A DNA stretch of 64,000 nucleotides, from NCBI RefSeq assembly GCF_003347015.1, contig NZ_PNFB01000005.1:62001-126000 (forward strand), written 5' to 3'. Source of the DNA: Brachybacterium sp. YJGR34. GTDB lineage: Bacteria; Actinomycetota; Actinomycetes; Actinomycetales; Dermabacteraceae. The notes beneath the pieces were generated by a model. It searched no databases and was not told the DNA's origin. It worked only from the letters and a program-made list of their open reading frames with translations. Each line of letters starts with the position of its first letter. The first letter of the stretch is position 1. Below, in pieces: positions 11,527-20,074 of this stretch. The position numbers and the translations under genes were made by a program.

Positions 11527-12450
11527 ATGCTCACCACCTCCGCCCCGCACGCCGCGGACCCCGCGGCCCTCGCCCCGGTCGGCTCGCAGCCGGCCTCCTC
11601 CCGCTCCGCAGACCGCCGCTCCCGGGACGGCATCGGCCGGGCCGCGCTGCACATCGTGCTGTCCGTGATCGGGATCCTCTTCGTCGTCCCGTTCCTGTGG
11701 ATGCTGCTGACCAGCTTCAAGGGCCTCGAGCAGCTGCTCCAGGCACCGCTGTCGATCCTGCCCGACCCGTGGGTTCCTGCGAACTGGCCCGAGGCCTGGA
11801 ACGCCCTGCCCTTCGGCCGTGCGTACGTCAACAGCATCTACATGACTGTGCTCATCGTGGCCGGCACCATCCTCACCTCGACGATGGCCGCCTACGGCTT
11901 CGCGCGGATCCCCTTCCGCGGCTCGAACCTGCTCTTCTGGGTGTTCCTGTCGATGCAGATGGTGCCCAAGCAGGTCACGCTGGTGCCCTTCTACTTCCTC
12001 ATGGCGAAGATCGGCTGGGTGGACTCCCACCTCGCGCTCATCGTCCCCGCGATGATGATCAACCCCTTCGCCGTGTTCCTGGCCCGCCAGTTCATCCTCT
12101 CGGTGCCCCGTGAGCTCGAGGAGGCGGCACTGGTCGACGGCGCCTCGCGCCCACGGATCTACTGGCGGATCATCCTGCCCGCCATCCGACCGGGCATCGG
12201 CGCGATCGGGATCATCGCGGCGCTGGATGCCTGGAACAACTTCCTCCTGCCGTTGGTGCTGCTGAACTCGCGCGAGCTGTTCACCGTGCCGCTGCTGCTC
12301 TCGCAGTTCCAGGGCCAGTACGGCGGCATGAACTACGGCATCGTTATGGCCGCGACGGCGCTGTCCACCATTCCGATGCTCGTCGCCTTCGTCATCGGCC
12401 AGAAGCAGATCATCGCCTCGCTCGCCAGCTCCGGGCTGGGCGGGCGCTGA
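11527..12450 (+). CDS. ABC sugar transporter permease, MalG/UgpE type
   Basis: 307 residues with about six membrane helices after a 40-residue polar N-terminus. LFVVPFLWMLLTSFKGLEQL is the typical start of the second CUT1 permease, and the EAA loop is ELEEAALVDGASRPRIYWRI at about 199-218. The C-terminus KQIIASLASSGLGGR matches the family's usual (V/I)xGL(T/S)xGAVKG-like end only loosely. It forms the membrane channel with the preceding permease. Confidence 0.92.
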   Translation: MLTTSAPHAADPAALAPVGSQPASSRSADRRSRDGIGRAALHIVLSVIGILFVVPFLWMLLTSFKGLEQLLQAPLSILPDPWVPANWPEAWNALPFGRAYVNSIYMTVLIVAGTILTSTMAAYGFARIPFRGSNLLFWVFLSMQMVPKQVTLVPFYFLMAKIGWVDSHLALIVPAMMINPFAVFLARQFILSVPRELEEAALVDGASRPRIYWRIILPAIRPGIGAIGIIAALDAWNNFLLPLVLLNSRELFTVPLLLSQFQGQYGGMNYGIVMAATALSTIPMLVAFVIGQKQIIASLASSGLGGR

Positions 12451-12459
12451 GGAGCAGAC

Positions 12460-14307
12460 ATGACCACCACCCCCGCACCCGACCTCCGCCTCGCCGACCT
12501 CGCAGAGTTCATCGATCTCGACGCCGCGCCGTACTCCACCCGCTTCTCCCGCTTGCTGGTGCTCAGCGCCGACGGCATGTCCACCTGGGCGGGGCGGGCG
12601 CGGACGGCCTCGGGGACCGACACATCACGGGCGGCCGGACCTCAGGGGGAGGCTGCGGCCGGTGCGCGGTCCGACACGCACCGGAGCACGGGACTCCTGA
12701 GCGTGCTGCGCGCCGCGTACGAGCGCTCTGCCGCCGACTCCGTCGTCCTCGATGACCTGCGCCTGCAGCGCGGCGGGGTGCCGGAGACCTGGGAGGCGGG
12801 GGCCGACGGGATCCGCTTCGCTGGCGGGGCGCGCCTGCTCGTCACGGCTGAGGACCGTATCGTGCTCACCGGACTTCGCGCGGGCGACGAGCTCACCACT
12901 CGCTGGACGCTGCCCACGGAGGAGACCGATGCCTGGCCAGGGCGCGTCTCGTTGCGTGAGACCCTGCACGTGACCGGCCGTGCCGAGGTGCTGGCAGACG
13001 GGGACCAGGTGCAGATCCGGGCGCACGGAGCGGTGGAGCTGGTGTGGTCGGTGCTGCCCGTGCCGGCCGCCCTCGATGCCGCCGCACTGGTGACCGAGCA
13101 TGATCGGACACTCGCGGCATGGATGGCCCGGTGCCCCCGCGTGGCCCCGCCGCGGCAGGCGATGACGGCCCTGTGCTGGTGGGTGCTGGGCAACAACACG
13201 CTGCACCTGCGCGGGGAGACCTCGCAGGAGGCGGTGGTCGTGCCCTCCAAGCTCGGCTACGTGGGCCTGTGGCAGTGGGACGCCTACTTCATCGCGCTGG
13301 GGCTGCGTCACGGGGCGCCCGAGCTGGCCGCCGCGCAGATGGAGGTGGCTCTCGGCCACGCCCGCGCCGACGGGCAGCTGCCGGACGTCGTCCATGACCA
13401 CGGCGTCCTCGACTCGAGCGAGAGCCTCCCGCCCGGCGACGTGGAGAACCTGCGCCGTCTGGGCTCTCCGACCCTCGAGGGCCAGGAGGTGCCGCTGACC
13501 AAGCCTCCGCTGACGGCCCTGACCCTCGAGCTGCTGAGCACCGAGCTGGGTCCCGCGGTGATCGATCGGCACCTCGAGGCGGTGCTCGCCGCCCAGCGCT
13601 GGTGGTTCCGTCGCTCCGATCCCGGGGAGACGGGCTGGCCCGCCTACCTCCACCCCTACAGCTCCGGGCTCGATGACTCCCCGGTCTTCGACCACAACGC
13701 GATCCTGCGCTCCCCGGACCTCGCTGCCTACCTGGTGGGCCAGGACCAGCTGCTGGCCGCCTGGCTCGCCGAGCGTGGGCGGGAGGACGAGGCCGCACAG
13801 TGCCGCGCCCGCGGCGAGCGGCTGCGAGAGCTGCTCGAGGCGAGCTGGGACGGCGAGCGGGAGCTGTTCGTGGTGCCGGGGGAGCGGAGCGAGGTCACCA
13901 CCCGCACGGTCCTCAACCTCCTCGCCCTGCTCATCCCGGGCCTGCGGCCCAGCATCCGCGACAGCCTCATCGCCCAGGTCACGGACCCGGCGCGCTTCGG
14001 CGGGCGGTGGCCGCTGCCCACCGTCTCCCGCGATGACCCGGACTTCTCCCCGGAGCGTATGTGGCGGGGCCCGATCTGGGTGAACACCGCTTGGCTGGTG
14101 CGCCAGGGACTGCTCACTCAGGGTGAGGATGAGCTCGCCGAATCGGTGCGCACCGCCGTGCTCGACCTCGTCCAGCACGCGGGCGGGCCCTCGGAGTACT
14201 TCAACCCCGACACCGGGCGCAAGGCGGACCGGGCGACCGTGCTCTTCGGCTGGTCCTCCGCACTGTTCGTGGACCTCGCCGTGCAGGAAGCCGCGGAGGT
14301 CCGGTAA
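12460..14307 (+). CDS. GH63/GH37-like (alpha/alpha)6-barrel glycosidase
   Basis: 615 residues, no signal peptide. The C-terminal two-thirds is an (alpha/alpha)6 barrel of the trehalase/GH63/mannosylglycerate-hydrolase type: YVGLWQWDAYFIALG, HPYSSGLDDSPVFD with the likely catalytic Asp, ERMWRGPIWVNTAWLV, and GPSEYFNPDTGRKADR near the end. The N-terminal 210 residues form a beta domain, including an insertion rich in Ala/Gly/Thr (about 48-70). It closes the lacZ operon, nine bases after the permease stop, so it probably cleaves an alpha-linked glycoside brought in by the same importer. The exact linkage cannot be told from sequence. Confidence 0.78.
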   Translation: MTTTPAPDLRLADLAEFIDLDAAPYSTRFSRLLVLSADGMSTWAGRARTASGTDTSRAAGPQGEAAAGARSDTHRSTGLLSVLRAAYERSAADSVVLDDLRLQRGGVPETWEAGADGIRFAGGARLLVTAEDRIVLTGLRAGDELTTRWTLPTEETDAWPGRVSLRETLHVTGRAEVLADGDQVQIRAHGAVELVWSVLPVPAALDAAALVTEHDRTLAAWMARCPRVAPPRQAMTALCWWVLGNNTLHLRGETSQEAVVVPSKLGYVGLWQWDAYFIALGLRHGAPELAAAQMEVALGHARADGQLPDVVHDHGVLDSSESLPPGDVENLRRLGSPTLEGQEVPLTKPPLTALTLELLSTELGPAVIDRHLEAVLAAQRWWFRRSDPGETGWPAYLHPYSSGLDDSPVFDHNAILRSPDLAAYLVGQDQLLAAWLAERGREDEAAQCRARGERLRELLEASWDGERELFVVPGERSEVTTRTVLNLLALLIPGLRPSIRDSLIAQVTDPARFGGRWPLPTVSRDDPDFSPERMWRGPIWVNTAWLVRQGLLTQGEDELAESVRTAVLDLVQHAGGPSEYFNPDTGRKADRATVLFGWSSALFVDLAVQEAAEVR

Positions 14308-14308
14308 C

Positions 14309-14334
14309 CCGGCCGTCGCGCGTTCCGCGGCCGG
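14309..14334 (+). terminator. Stem-loop after the lacZ operon
   Basis: CCGGCCG (14309-14315) pairs perfectly with CGGCCGG (14328-14334) around a 12-base loop, starting one base after the last stop codon. There is no T-run, which is normal for high-GC actinobacteria. It is the likely operon terminator. Confidence 0.5.
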
Positions 14335-14339
14335 ACCCT

Positions 14340-14400
14340 AGGTCGAGGCGCGTTTGCCGGGGTATTCGGCACGAGTTCCGCGGCGAACGCGCCTCGACCT
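14340..14400. repeat. 61-base element bounded by a perfect 15-bp inverted repeat
   Basis: AGGTCGAGGCGCGTT (14340-14354) and its exact reverse complement (14386-14400) flank 31 bases that hold a smaller TGCCG/CGGCA stem. It lies between two convergent genes, so a two-way terminator is the simplest reading. No flanking target-site duplication is visible, so I do not call it a mobile element. Confidence 0.6.
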
Positions 14401-14524
14401 GTGACGGACGGACTGCCGGGCAGGCGGGGGCGCAGTGCGTGGCACCCCCGAGGGCGCGCCGAGTCCACGGTCGAGCCGCGTACTGCGGCCCGCTGTCCCG
14501 GGCGCCGTGTCCCAGACCTGCGGC

Positions 14525-15406
14525 TCACCGCACCGGCGCGACCCCCAGCTCCGCAGAGAGGGCGCGGACGCGCTCGGTGAGCTGATCGCGGAGCTGGCGC
14601 ATGCGCTCCTCGCCCTCGACGCCGCGCTCCGAGGGCTCCTCGAGGATCCAGGTCTCGATCCTCCCGGCCATCCCCGGCACGGGGTCGACCTGCGCCTCCT
14701 CGCCGACGACCACCACGCGGTCCACCCTCCGCAGCAGCTCGGGATCGATCGGCTTGGGGTGCTCGCCCTCCATGCTCGCGCCCACCTCGGTGACCGAGGC
14801 CGCGGACTGCGCATTCAGCGACCCGCCGGGCGCTGTCCCCGCCGAGTGCACCTCCGCCGCGTCGCCCACCTCGTGCCGCATCAGGGCCGCGGCCATCTGG
14901 GACTTGCCGCCGTTCTTCACGCACACGAACAGCACCGACGGCGTGGCCGCGGTCGCCTCGGCTCCCTCATCGCCGGCGGTGTGCGCCGTGGCATCGGTCG
15001 CGACCGTCGGCTCCAGCGACGCGATCAGCTCGACCACGCGGCGGCGGATCTCGTCGCGGATGGGGCGCACGGCCTCGAGGCCCTGTCCGGCGGGGTCCTC
15101 GAGCGCCCAGTCCTCGTAGCGCTTCCCGGGGTAGATGGGGCAGGCGTCGCCGCAGCCCATGGTGATCACGACGTCGGAGGCCTGGACCGACTCGGGGGTG
15201 AGGACCTTGGGCTGCTCGGCGCGCAGGTCGATGCCCTCCTCGGCCATCGCCTCGACGGCGACGGGGTTGATCTGCTCGGCCGGCATCGAGCCGGCGGAGC
15301 GCACCTCGATGCGGCCCTCGCCCAGGTGGCGGAGGTAGCCGGCGGCCATCTGCGACCTCCCGGCGTTGTGGACGCAGACGAACAGGACGGCGGGTGCAGT
15401 GGTCAT
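14525..15406 (-). CDS. arsC: Tandem arsenate reductase: two LMW-phosphatase-fold (ArsC) domains in one chain
   Basis: 293 residues made of two ArsC domains. Domain 1 (about 5-130) has the P-loop C11-VHNAG-R17-S, the TMGCGDACP strand and the general-acid D104 in LEDP, a complete thioredoxin- or mycothiol-linked arsenate reductase. Domain 2 (about 156-290) has C162-VKNGG-K168-S, so the phosphate-binding Arg is replaced by Lys, and ends with EEPSERGVEGEERM, a block I associate with mycothiol-dependent ArsC of corynebacteria. An Ala/Asp/Thr linker joins them. The ATG has TGAGGAG six bases upstream. It lies eight bases after the ArsR-ArsC fusion and is surely its operon partner. Confidence 0.85.
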   Translation of the reverse strand: MTTAPAVLFVCVHNAGRSQMAAGYLRHLGEGRIEVRSAGSMPAEQINPVAVEAMAEEGIDLRAEQPKVLTPESVQASDVVITMGCGDACPIYPGKRYEDWALEDPAGQGLEAVRPIRDEIRRRVVELIASLEPTVATDATAHTAGDEGAEATAATPSVLFVCVKNGGKSQMAAALMRHEVGDAAEVHSAGTAPGGSLNAQSAASVTEVGASMEGEHPKPIDPELLRRVDRVVVVGEEAQVDPVPGMAGRIETWILEEPSERGVEGEERMRQLRDQLTERVRALSAELGVAPVR

Positions 15407-15414
15407 GGGGCTCC

Positions 15415-16419
15415 TCAGGAGTCGGCGGGGACGAGAGTCTCGAGCAGGGTGCGGACACGGGCGGCGATGTCGTCGCGGATCGCGCGGGTCTCCTCCGGGG
15501 AGGCGAGTGCGGGGTCGCCCACCGGCCAGTCCTCGTAGCGGACGCCGGGGATGACCGGGCACACGTCGCCGCAGCCCATGGTGATCACGACGTCGGCCGC
15601 GCGCACGGCGTCATCGGTGAGGGGAGTGGGGAAGGGCTCCTCGGCGCTCTGCGCTCCCTCCATCTCCTCGAGCAGGGAGCGCACGTGCGGGTGGACCTCG
15701 GTGGCGGGCGCGGAGCCGGCCGAGCGGGCCACCACCCGGTCCCCGGCCATCTGGCGGACGAGGGCGGCGGCGAGCTGGGAGCGGCCGGCGTTGGCGACGC
15801 AGACGAACAGGACCTGGGGCCGGCCGGCCTCGCGGTCGCGGGTGAGATCCACCAGGCGCTGGCGGGCGAAGCGCTCCGTGAGCGTGACCAGATGCGCGGT
15901 GATGCGGGCGGACCGGGCCAGCGCCGTGTACGACTCCCGCACGATTGCCACGACCAGGTCCTCGGAGAGCTCGGGCCGCTCCGCGACGAGCTCCTCGGCG
16001 AGATGGGTGAGGCGGAGGTCGACATCGGCCGGAGGGTCCTCGGACTCCGCGGCGGGCGGGGCCAGCGCGGCCGGGGCGAAGCCGTCCATCAGGGAGGTCA
16101 CGGCGCCGCGACGGTCCTCGGGGATCCGGTACCAGACCCAGGTGCCGCGGCGCTCCGAGGTGAGCAGCCCGGCGCTGCGCAGGGTCTTCAGATGGTGGGA
16201 GACGGTGGGCTGGGAGACCTCGGCGAGCTCGGCGAGGTCGCAGACGCAGGACTCGCCGCGCGGATCGGTCATGATCGCCGAGAGCATCCGCAGGCGCAGC
16301 GGGTCGGAAAGCGCCTTGAGCGTCCCGGCCACGGAGGCGGCGGCCTCGACGCCCATGGCGTGGCCGTGGATCGGGGCGCAGGCCTCGTCCGCGGTGCGGT
16401 CGGGGTCGGTGATGGTCAT
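15415..16419 (-). CDS. ArsR repressor fused to arsenate reductase (ArsR-ArsC)
   Basis: 334 residues in three parts. Residues 25-105 are an ArsR/SmtB winged helix: LSDPLRLRMLSAI, the arsenite-sensing CVCDL motif (C58, C60), and SQPTVSHHLKTLRSAGLL. Residues 134-195 form the three-helix bundle often found before actinobacterial ArsC (ERFARQRLVDLTR). Residues 202-330 are an ArsC domain with C207-VANAG-R213-S and TMGCGDVCP. It would both sense arsenite and reduce arsenate in the cytoplasm. A GCGAGGG ribosome site precedes the ATG, and a matching dyad lies 64 bases upstream of it. No arsB or acr3 pump is nearby. Confidence 0.88.
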   Translation of the reverse strand: MTITDPDRTADEACAPIHGHAMGVEAAASVAGTLKALSDPLRLRMLSAIMTDPRGESCVCDLAELAEVSQPTVSHHLKTLRSAGLLTSERRGTWVWYRIPEDRRGAVTSLMDGFAPAALAPPAAESEDPPADVDLRLTHLAEELVAERPELSEDLVVAIVRESYTALARSARITAHLVTLTERFARQRLVDLTRDREAGRPQVLFVCVANAGRSQLAAALVRQMAGDRVVARSAGSAPATEVHPHVRSLLEEMEGAQSAEEPFPTPLTDDAVRAADVVITMGCGDVCPVIPGVRYEDWPVGDPALASPEETRAIRDDIAARVRTLLETLVPADS

Positions 16420-16482
16420 GCTGCCCTCGCTTCGGTGGCGGTGCGGGGAGGGGCCGACGGCGGTGTCGGGGCCGGCGGCTGA

Positions 16483-16514
16483 ATCGACATATCTCTATAT
16501 TGATGGATGTCGAT
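16483..16514 (-). promoter_or_regulatory. ArsR-type operator/promoter of the arsenate unit
   Basis: ATCGACAT (16483-16490) and ATGTCGAT (16507-16514) form a perfect 8-bp inverted repeat in an unusually AT-rich patch. On the minus strand the interior reads CAATATAGAGATAT, which can supply a -10 box. Position, 64 bases upstream of the ArsR-ArsC start, and the half-site type fit autoregulation by that ArsR. Confidence 0.65.
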
Positions 16515-16566
16515 GAGTGACGCAAGAGGTGCCTGCCCCGGATTCCGGATCACCGGCTCGAGGGTC

Positions 16567-17601
16567 TCACGCTCGCCGCCGCCCAGAGCTCGCGCGGACG
16601 ATCAGCGTCGGCGAGAGGGGCGGGATCGGGTCGACCTCCTCGTCGCGGATGCGCCGCAGCAGTGCGTCGACCGCGCGGCGAGCGTGCTCTGAGGCATCGA
16701 AGCCGACCGTCGTGAGCGGGGGCCAGGTGTGCTGGGACATGGGTGAGGCGTCGAATCCGACCACGCTGACCTGGTCCGGAATGCTCACGCCGTGCTCGAG
16801 CAGCGCATGGAGCACTCCGAGGGCCATGGCGTCGTTGGCGGCGAAGATGGCGGAGACCTCCCGATCCTCGGCGACCCGACACCCGGCGCGGTAGCCGGAA
16901 TCCGCGCTCCAGTCCCCGCGTACGACCTCCGGGATGTGCGCGCCGGCATCCCGGAGTGCCCGGCGCCAGGATGTCTCGCGGAGCGCCGCGGCCATCGCGT
17001 CCTCCGGGCCGGCCACGTGGTGCACGGTGCGGTGACCGAGCTCCAGCAGATGGCAGACGACCTGCCGTACAGCGGCATCCGTATCGACATGGACACTGGG
17101 CCCCGGGAAGTCCTCGACCTGGCTGGTCGTCACCAGCGGGATCGTGGCCCGCACCGTACGCAGGGACTCTGCGTCCGGGATCCAGGGGGCCATCACCACG
17201 ATCCCGTCGCACCCGGTCCGGTGCAGGCGGTCGATACCTTCTGCGACCGTGGTCGCGTCGAACGCGCCGATGCGGGCGATGCACACGCCGAGGCCGGCGG
17301 CGGCCGCCGCCTCCTCGAGTCCGGCCAGTATCTCCGCCCCATGTCCCAGGCGCCCGAGGTCGTGGACGAGGACGCCGATCATCCCCGCGGAACCGACCTT
17401 CAAGGCTCTCGCCACCACGTCCGGCTGATACCCGAGCTCGTCGATCACGCTCTGCACGCGCTCCTGGGTCTCCGGCCGCACGCCGGCACCCCCGCGGGCG
17501 ACCCGGGACGCCGTCTGCCGGGAGACCCCCGCTCGCACCGCCACATCGGTCAGGGTCGCCCTCGCGGCCAGTCGAGCTCGTGCGTGCGGTCGTCCTGCCA
17601 T
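16567..17601 (-). CDS. LacI-family transcriptional repressor
   Basis: 344 residues. The HTH is ATLTDVAVRAGVSRQTASRV, followed by the hinge DVVARALKVGSAGMIGV and a sugar-sensing domain (GCDGIVVMAPWIP; SAIFAANDAMALGVLHALLE; VVGFDASPMSQHTWPPLTTV). The ATG at 17601 has GGAGG about nine bases upstream. The gene is divergent from the second ABC sugar operon, and a palindrome overlaps that operon's promoter, so it most likely controls those three genes. Confidence 0.88.
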   Translation of the reverse strand: MAGRPHARARLAARATLTDVAVRAGVSRQTASRVARGGAGVRPETQERVQSVIDELGYQPDVVARALKVGSAGMIGVLVHDLGRLGHGAEILAGLEEAAAAAGLGVCIARIGAFDATTVAEGIDRLHRTGCDGIVVMAPWIPDAESLRTVRATIPLVTTSQVEDFPGPSVHVDTDAAVRQVVCHLLELGHRTVHHVAGPEDAMAAALRETSWRRALRDAGAHIPEVVRGDWSADSGYRAGCRVAEDREVSAIFAANDAMALGVLHALLEHGVSIPDQVSVVGFDASPMSQHTWPPLTTVGFDASEHARRAVDALLRRIRDEEVDPIPPLSPTLIVRASSGRRRA

Positions 17602-17726
17602 GCGCTCATGCCTCCTCGCTCCTCGGCGCCGGGCGCCCCGGCGACCTGGGTTGGGGTCTCCGGGCGGCACCGTGCACAGCTGAATCTAGACGGTCGGGCG
17701 GCAGCGCGCCCGTCGATGGCCGCCGC

Positions 17727-17765
17727 TTGACCCGCGGCGCCATGTCTGCAATGTTATCGATATCA
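17727..17765 (+). promoter_or_regulatory. Promoter and LacI-type operator of ABC cluster 2
   Basis: TTGACC (17727-17732), 17 bases, AATGTT (17750-17755) is a plausible promoter. TGTTATCGATATCA (17752-17765) is a CG-centred palindrome (12 of 14 positions symmetric) that overlaps the -10 box, the classic place for a LacI-family repressor. The binding protein starts 87 bases further on. Confidence 0.6.
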
Positions 17766-17852
17766 AGCGGGCAGGATCCACTGCCCTCCCGGTCGCGAGG
17801 GCACCGTCGCCCTGCGGCCCGCGCCGCGACGAAGACGACGAGGAGCATGCAC

Positions 17853-19151
17853 ATGGTCAAGGACTCCGTCCACCCCATCTCCCGGAGGACCTGCATCTCC
17901 CTGGCCGGTGCGGGAGGGCTCACCGCGGCGATCTCGGCATGCGGCGGAAACGGTGGTGCCAGCGGTGGCGACCCCTCCGAGCTCCTCTTCTACAACCAGT
18001 CCCGCGGGCAGGAGGCTGCGCTGACGAAGCTCGCCGAGCAGTACTCCGCACAGGCCGACGTCACGGTGAGGGTCGAGACCCCGGGCCCGGCGGACTTTCC
18101 GGCGAAGCTGCAGAGCAAGGCGCAGTCCGGAGACATGCCGGACATCTACTCCGCGCTCGACGAGGGCATGGCCCCTTACTACAAGGCTGGGTGGGCCATG
18201 GACCTCACCGAGCAGATGGACAGCGGCTGGTCCGACACCTTCACCCCGCTCGCCCTGTCGCTCACCCGCTTCGCCGAGGGGAACAACCTCGAAGTCCCGC
18301 CGGGGATCTATTCAGCTCACTGGGATCTGAACATCTTCGGGCTCTTCGTCAACCCTGAGACGACCGGGGTCGATCTCGCAACACCGCCGGCGACGCTGGA
18401 GGACCTGATCGATGCTCTGGTCGAGGCGTCGCCGGATCAGGGATTGTTCTCGGTCGCGGCGTCGCTCTGCGCGAACCTCCTCCAGGAGCTCGGATCCAAG
18501 TTCCTCTCCGACGAGGAGATCGAGGCGACCCTCTCGGGCAGCGCGCCCTGGACCGCACCGGGTTGGGTCGATGCCTTCGGCGCCTTCGAGACCCTCCGCG
18601 ACAGCGGCGTCATCGCCAGCGGCACCCTGCCCGGCGGGTCGGACGACAATCCCGGTGTCGAGAAGTCCTTCTTCTCCGTGCAGGACGTCGGGGCGATCTA
18701 CAACGGATCGGGGGCGGTGGCCGTGGCGCGGTCGACGGCGCCGGACTTCACGGACTACGGGGTCGTCGGGCTGCCACCGATCTCCGGTGGGGCGCACGCC
18801 CCTCGGTCGGTGGTTCGTGTGGGAAAGGGGGCCGCGATCAACCCCAAGGGTGCGAATCCTGAGGCGGCCCTCGCGTTCGTCACCTGGCTGTCCGAGCCCG
18901 CTCAGCAGAAGGTGTTCGCCGAGGAGGCGGGCCTGACCCCGACGGCCGCCGAGCTCATCGATGCCGGCGACGTCGCCGAGCAACTGCGTGCCGTCGCGGC
19001 CGGCGTGGACTCTGCGCAGGCCGTCCCCTCGACCTTCACGTCCGACGTGCGCACCGCCATCGGCGCGGCCGCGCAGAGCATCGTGCTCGGCGAGCTCGGC
19101 GTCGACGAGGCCCTCGAGGACGTCCAGTCCGCCCAGGACCGCAGCGCATGA
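17853..19151 (+). CDS. Extracellular sugar-binding lipoprotein of ABC transporter (cluster 2)
   Basis: 432 residues. A signal peptide (SRRTCISLAGAGGLTAAI) ends in a lipobox with Cys in SACGG. The body is MalE-like: LLFYNQSRGQEAALTKLAEQ, QSGDMPDIYSALDEG, and VGKGAAINPKGANPEAALAF late in the chain. Of two ATGs six bases apart I chose the second because GAGGAG is then seven bases away. It overlaps the next gene by four bases. The ligand is unknown; an adjacent sulfatase on the other strand is the only metabolic hint. Confidence 0.88.
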   Translation: MVKDSVHPISRRTCISLAGAGGLTAAISACGGNGGASGGDPSELLFYNQSRGQEAALTKLAEQYSAQADVTVRVETPGPADFPAKLQSKAQSGDMPDIYSALDEGMAPYYKAGWAMDLTEQMDSGWSDTFTPLALSLTRFAEGNNLEVPPGIYSAHWDLNIFGLFVNPETTGVDLATPPATLEDLIDALVEASPDQGLFSVAASLCANLLQELGSKFLSDEEIEATLSGSAPWTAPGWVDAFGAFETLRDSGVIASGTLPGGSDDNPGVEKSFFSVQDVGAIYNGSGAVAVARSTAPDFTDYGVVGLPPISGGAHAPRSVVRVGKGAAINPKGANPEAALAFVTWLSEPAQQKVFAEEAGLTPTAAELIDAGDVAEQLRAVAAGVDSAQAVPSTFTSDVRTAIGAAAQSIVLGELGVDEALEDVQSAQDRSA

Positions 19152-20074
19152 CCTCCGCAACGGTGTCGGCGCCGGTGGCCACACCGGCGCGCCGACGGCG
19201 CGGGCGACGCCGGAGCCTGACTGCCTGGCTCTTCCTGCTGCCCGCGGCCGCCTTCGTCCTCGCTCTCACCATCGCCCCGTTCTTCCAGGCCATCCTCATG
19301 AGCTTCCAGGAGTGGGACGGCATCAGCATGGAGACGCCGTGGGTCGGCCTCGAGAACTATGCCGCGGTGATGAGCGACAGCGAGTTCTGGGGGTCGATGC
19401 GCAATGTCGTCACGTTCGGACTGGCCGGATTCTTCCTCGGCAACGGGATCGCGATCTCGATGGCTCTCGCGGTCAACGCCGCCCCTCGTGCGCGAGCGTT
19501 CTTCCGGACGGCGTTCTACCTCCCCAGCGTGTTCTCCGTCGTCGTCGTCGGCCTGATCTTCCGGTGGCTGCTCGAACCGAGGGTCGGCGTGATCAATACG
19601 CTGCTGGAGTCCCTCGGCCTCGGCGCGCTGGCGCACAACTGGCTGGGGGACCCGGCCACGGCGGTCCCCGCCGTGGCCCTGACCTTCGTCTGGTACCACT
19701 GGGGCTTCGCCTTCATCCTCTTCCTCGCGGGCCTGCAGGACGTCCCCAAGGAGCTCCACGAGGCCGCGAGCCTCGACGGCGCCCTGGCGTGGGGACGGTT
19801 CCGGTACGTCACATGGCCGCACCTCGCGCCGGTGACCTCGATCGTCTCCCTGCTGACCCTGGTCGCCGCACTGCAGATCTTCGGGACGGTCCAGGTGCTG
19901 ACCAATGGAGGTCCCGGTTCGCACACGATGGTCCCGACGCTGCGGATCTACAACGAGGCCTTCTCGAGCTTCCGCTACGGCACTGCGGCCGCCATGTCGG
20001 TCCTCTTCGGGGGCGCGCTCATGGCGCTCGCGATCTTCCAGCTCTGGATCACCTCCCGCAGGAGCGGCCGATGA
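19148..20074 (+). CDS. ABC sugar transporter permease, MalF type (cluster 2)
   Basis: 308 residues, about six membrane helices after an Arg-rich N-terminus. AWLFLLPAAAFVLALTIAPF and MSFQEWDGISMETPWVGLEN mark the first CUT1 permease; the EAA loop is ELHEAASLDGALAWGRFRYV at about 200-219. NGGPGSHTMVPTLRIYNEAF is the usual C-terminal region block. Overlaps both neighbours by four bases. Confidence 0.92.
   Translation: MTSATVSAPVATPARRRRGRRRSLTAWLFLLPAAAFVLALTIAPFFQAILMSFQEWDGISMETPWVGLENYAAVMSDSEFWGSMRNVVTFGLAGFFLGNGIAISMALAVNAAPRARAFFRTAFYLPSVFSVVVVGLIFRWLLEPRVGVINTLLESLGLGALAHNWLGDPATAVPAVALTFVWYHWGFAFILFLAGLQDVPKELHEAASLDGALAWGRFRYVTWPHLAPVTSIVSLLTLVAALQIFGTVQVLTNGGPGSHTMVPTLRIYNEAFSSFRYGTAAAMSVLFGGALMALAIFQLWITSRRSGR

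Noticed and set aside
8813-12030. Long minus-strand frames (601 and 519 codons) over ABC cluster 1
   Set aside because: Mirror frames of high-GC coding DNA; the plus strand carries clear binding-protein and permease genes.
14340-14400. Miniature transposable element
   Set aside because: The 15-bp inverted ends are perfect, but the flanks show no target-site duplication and the interior is only 31 bases.
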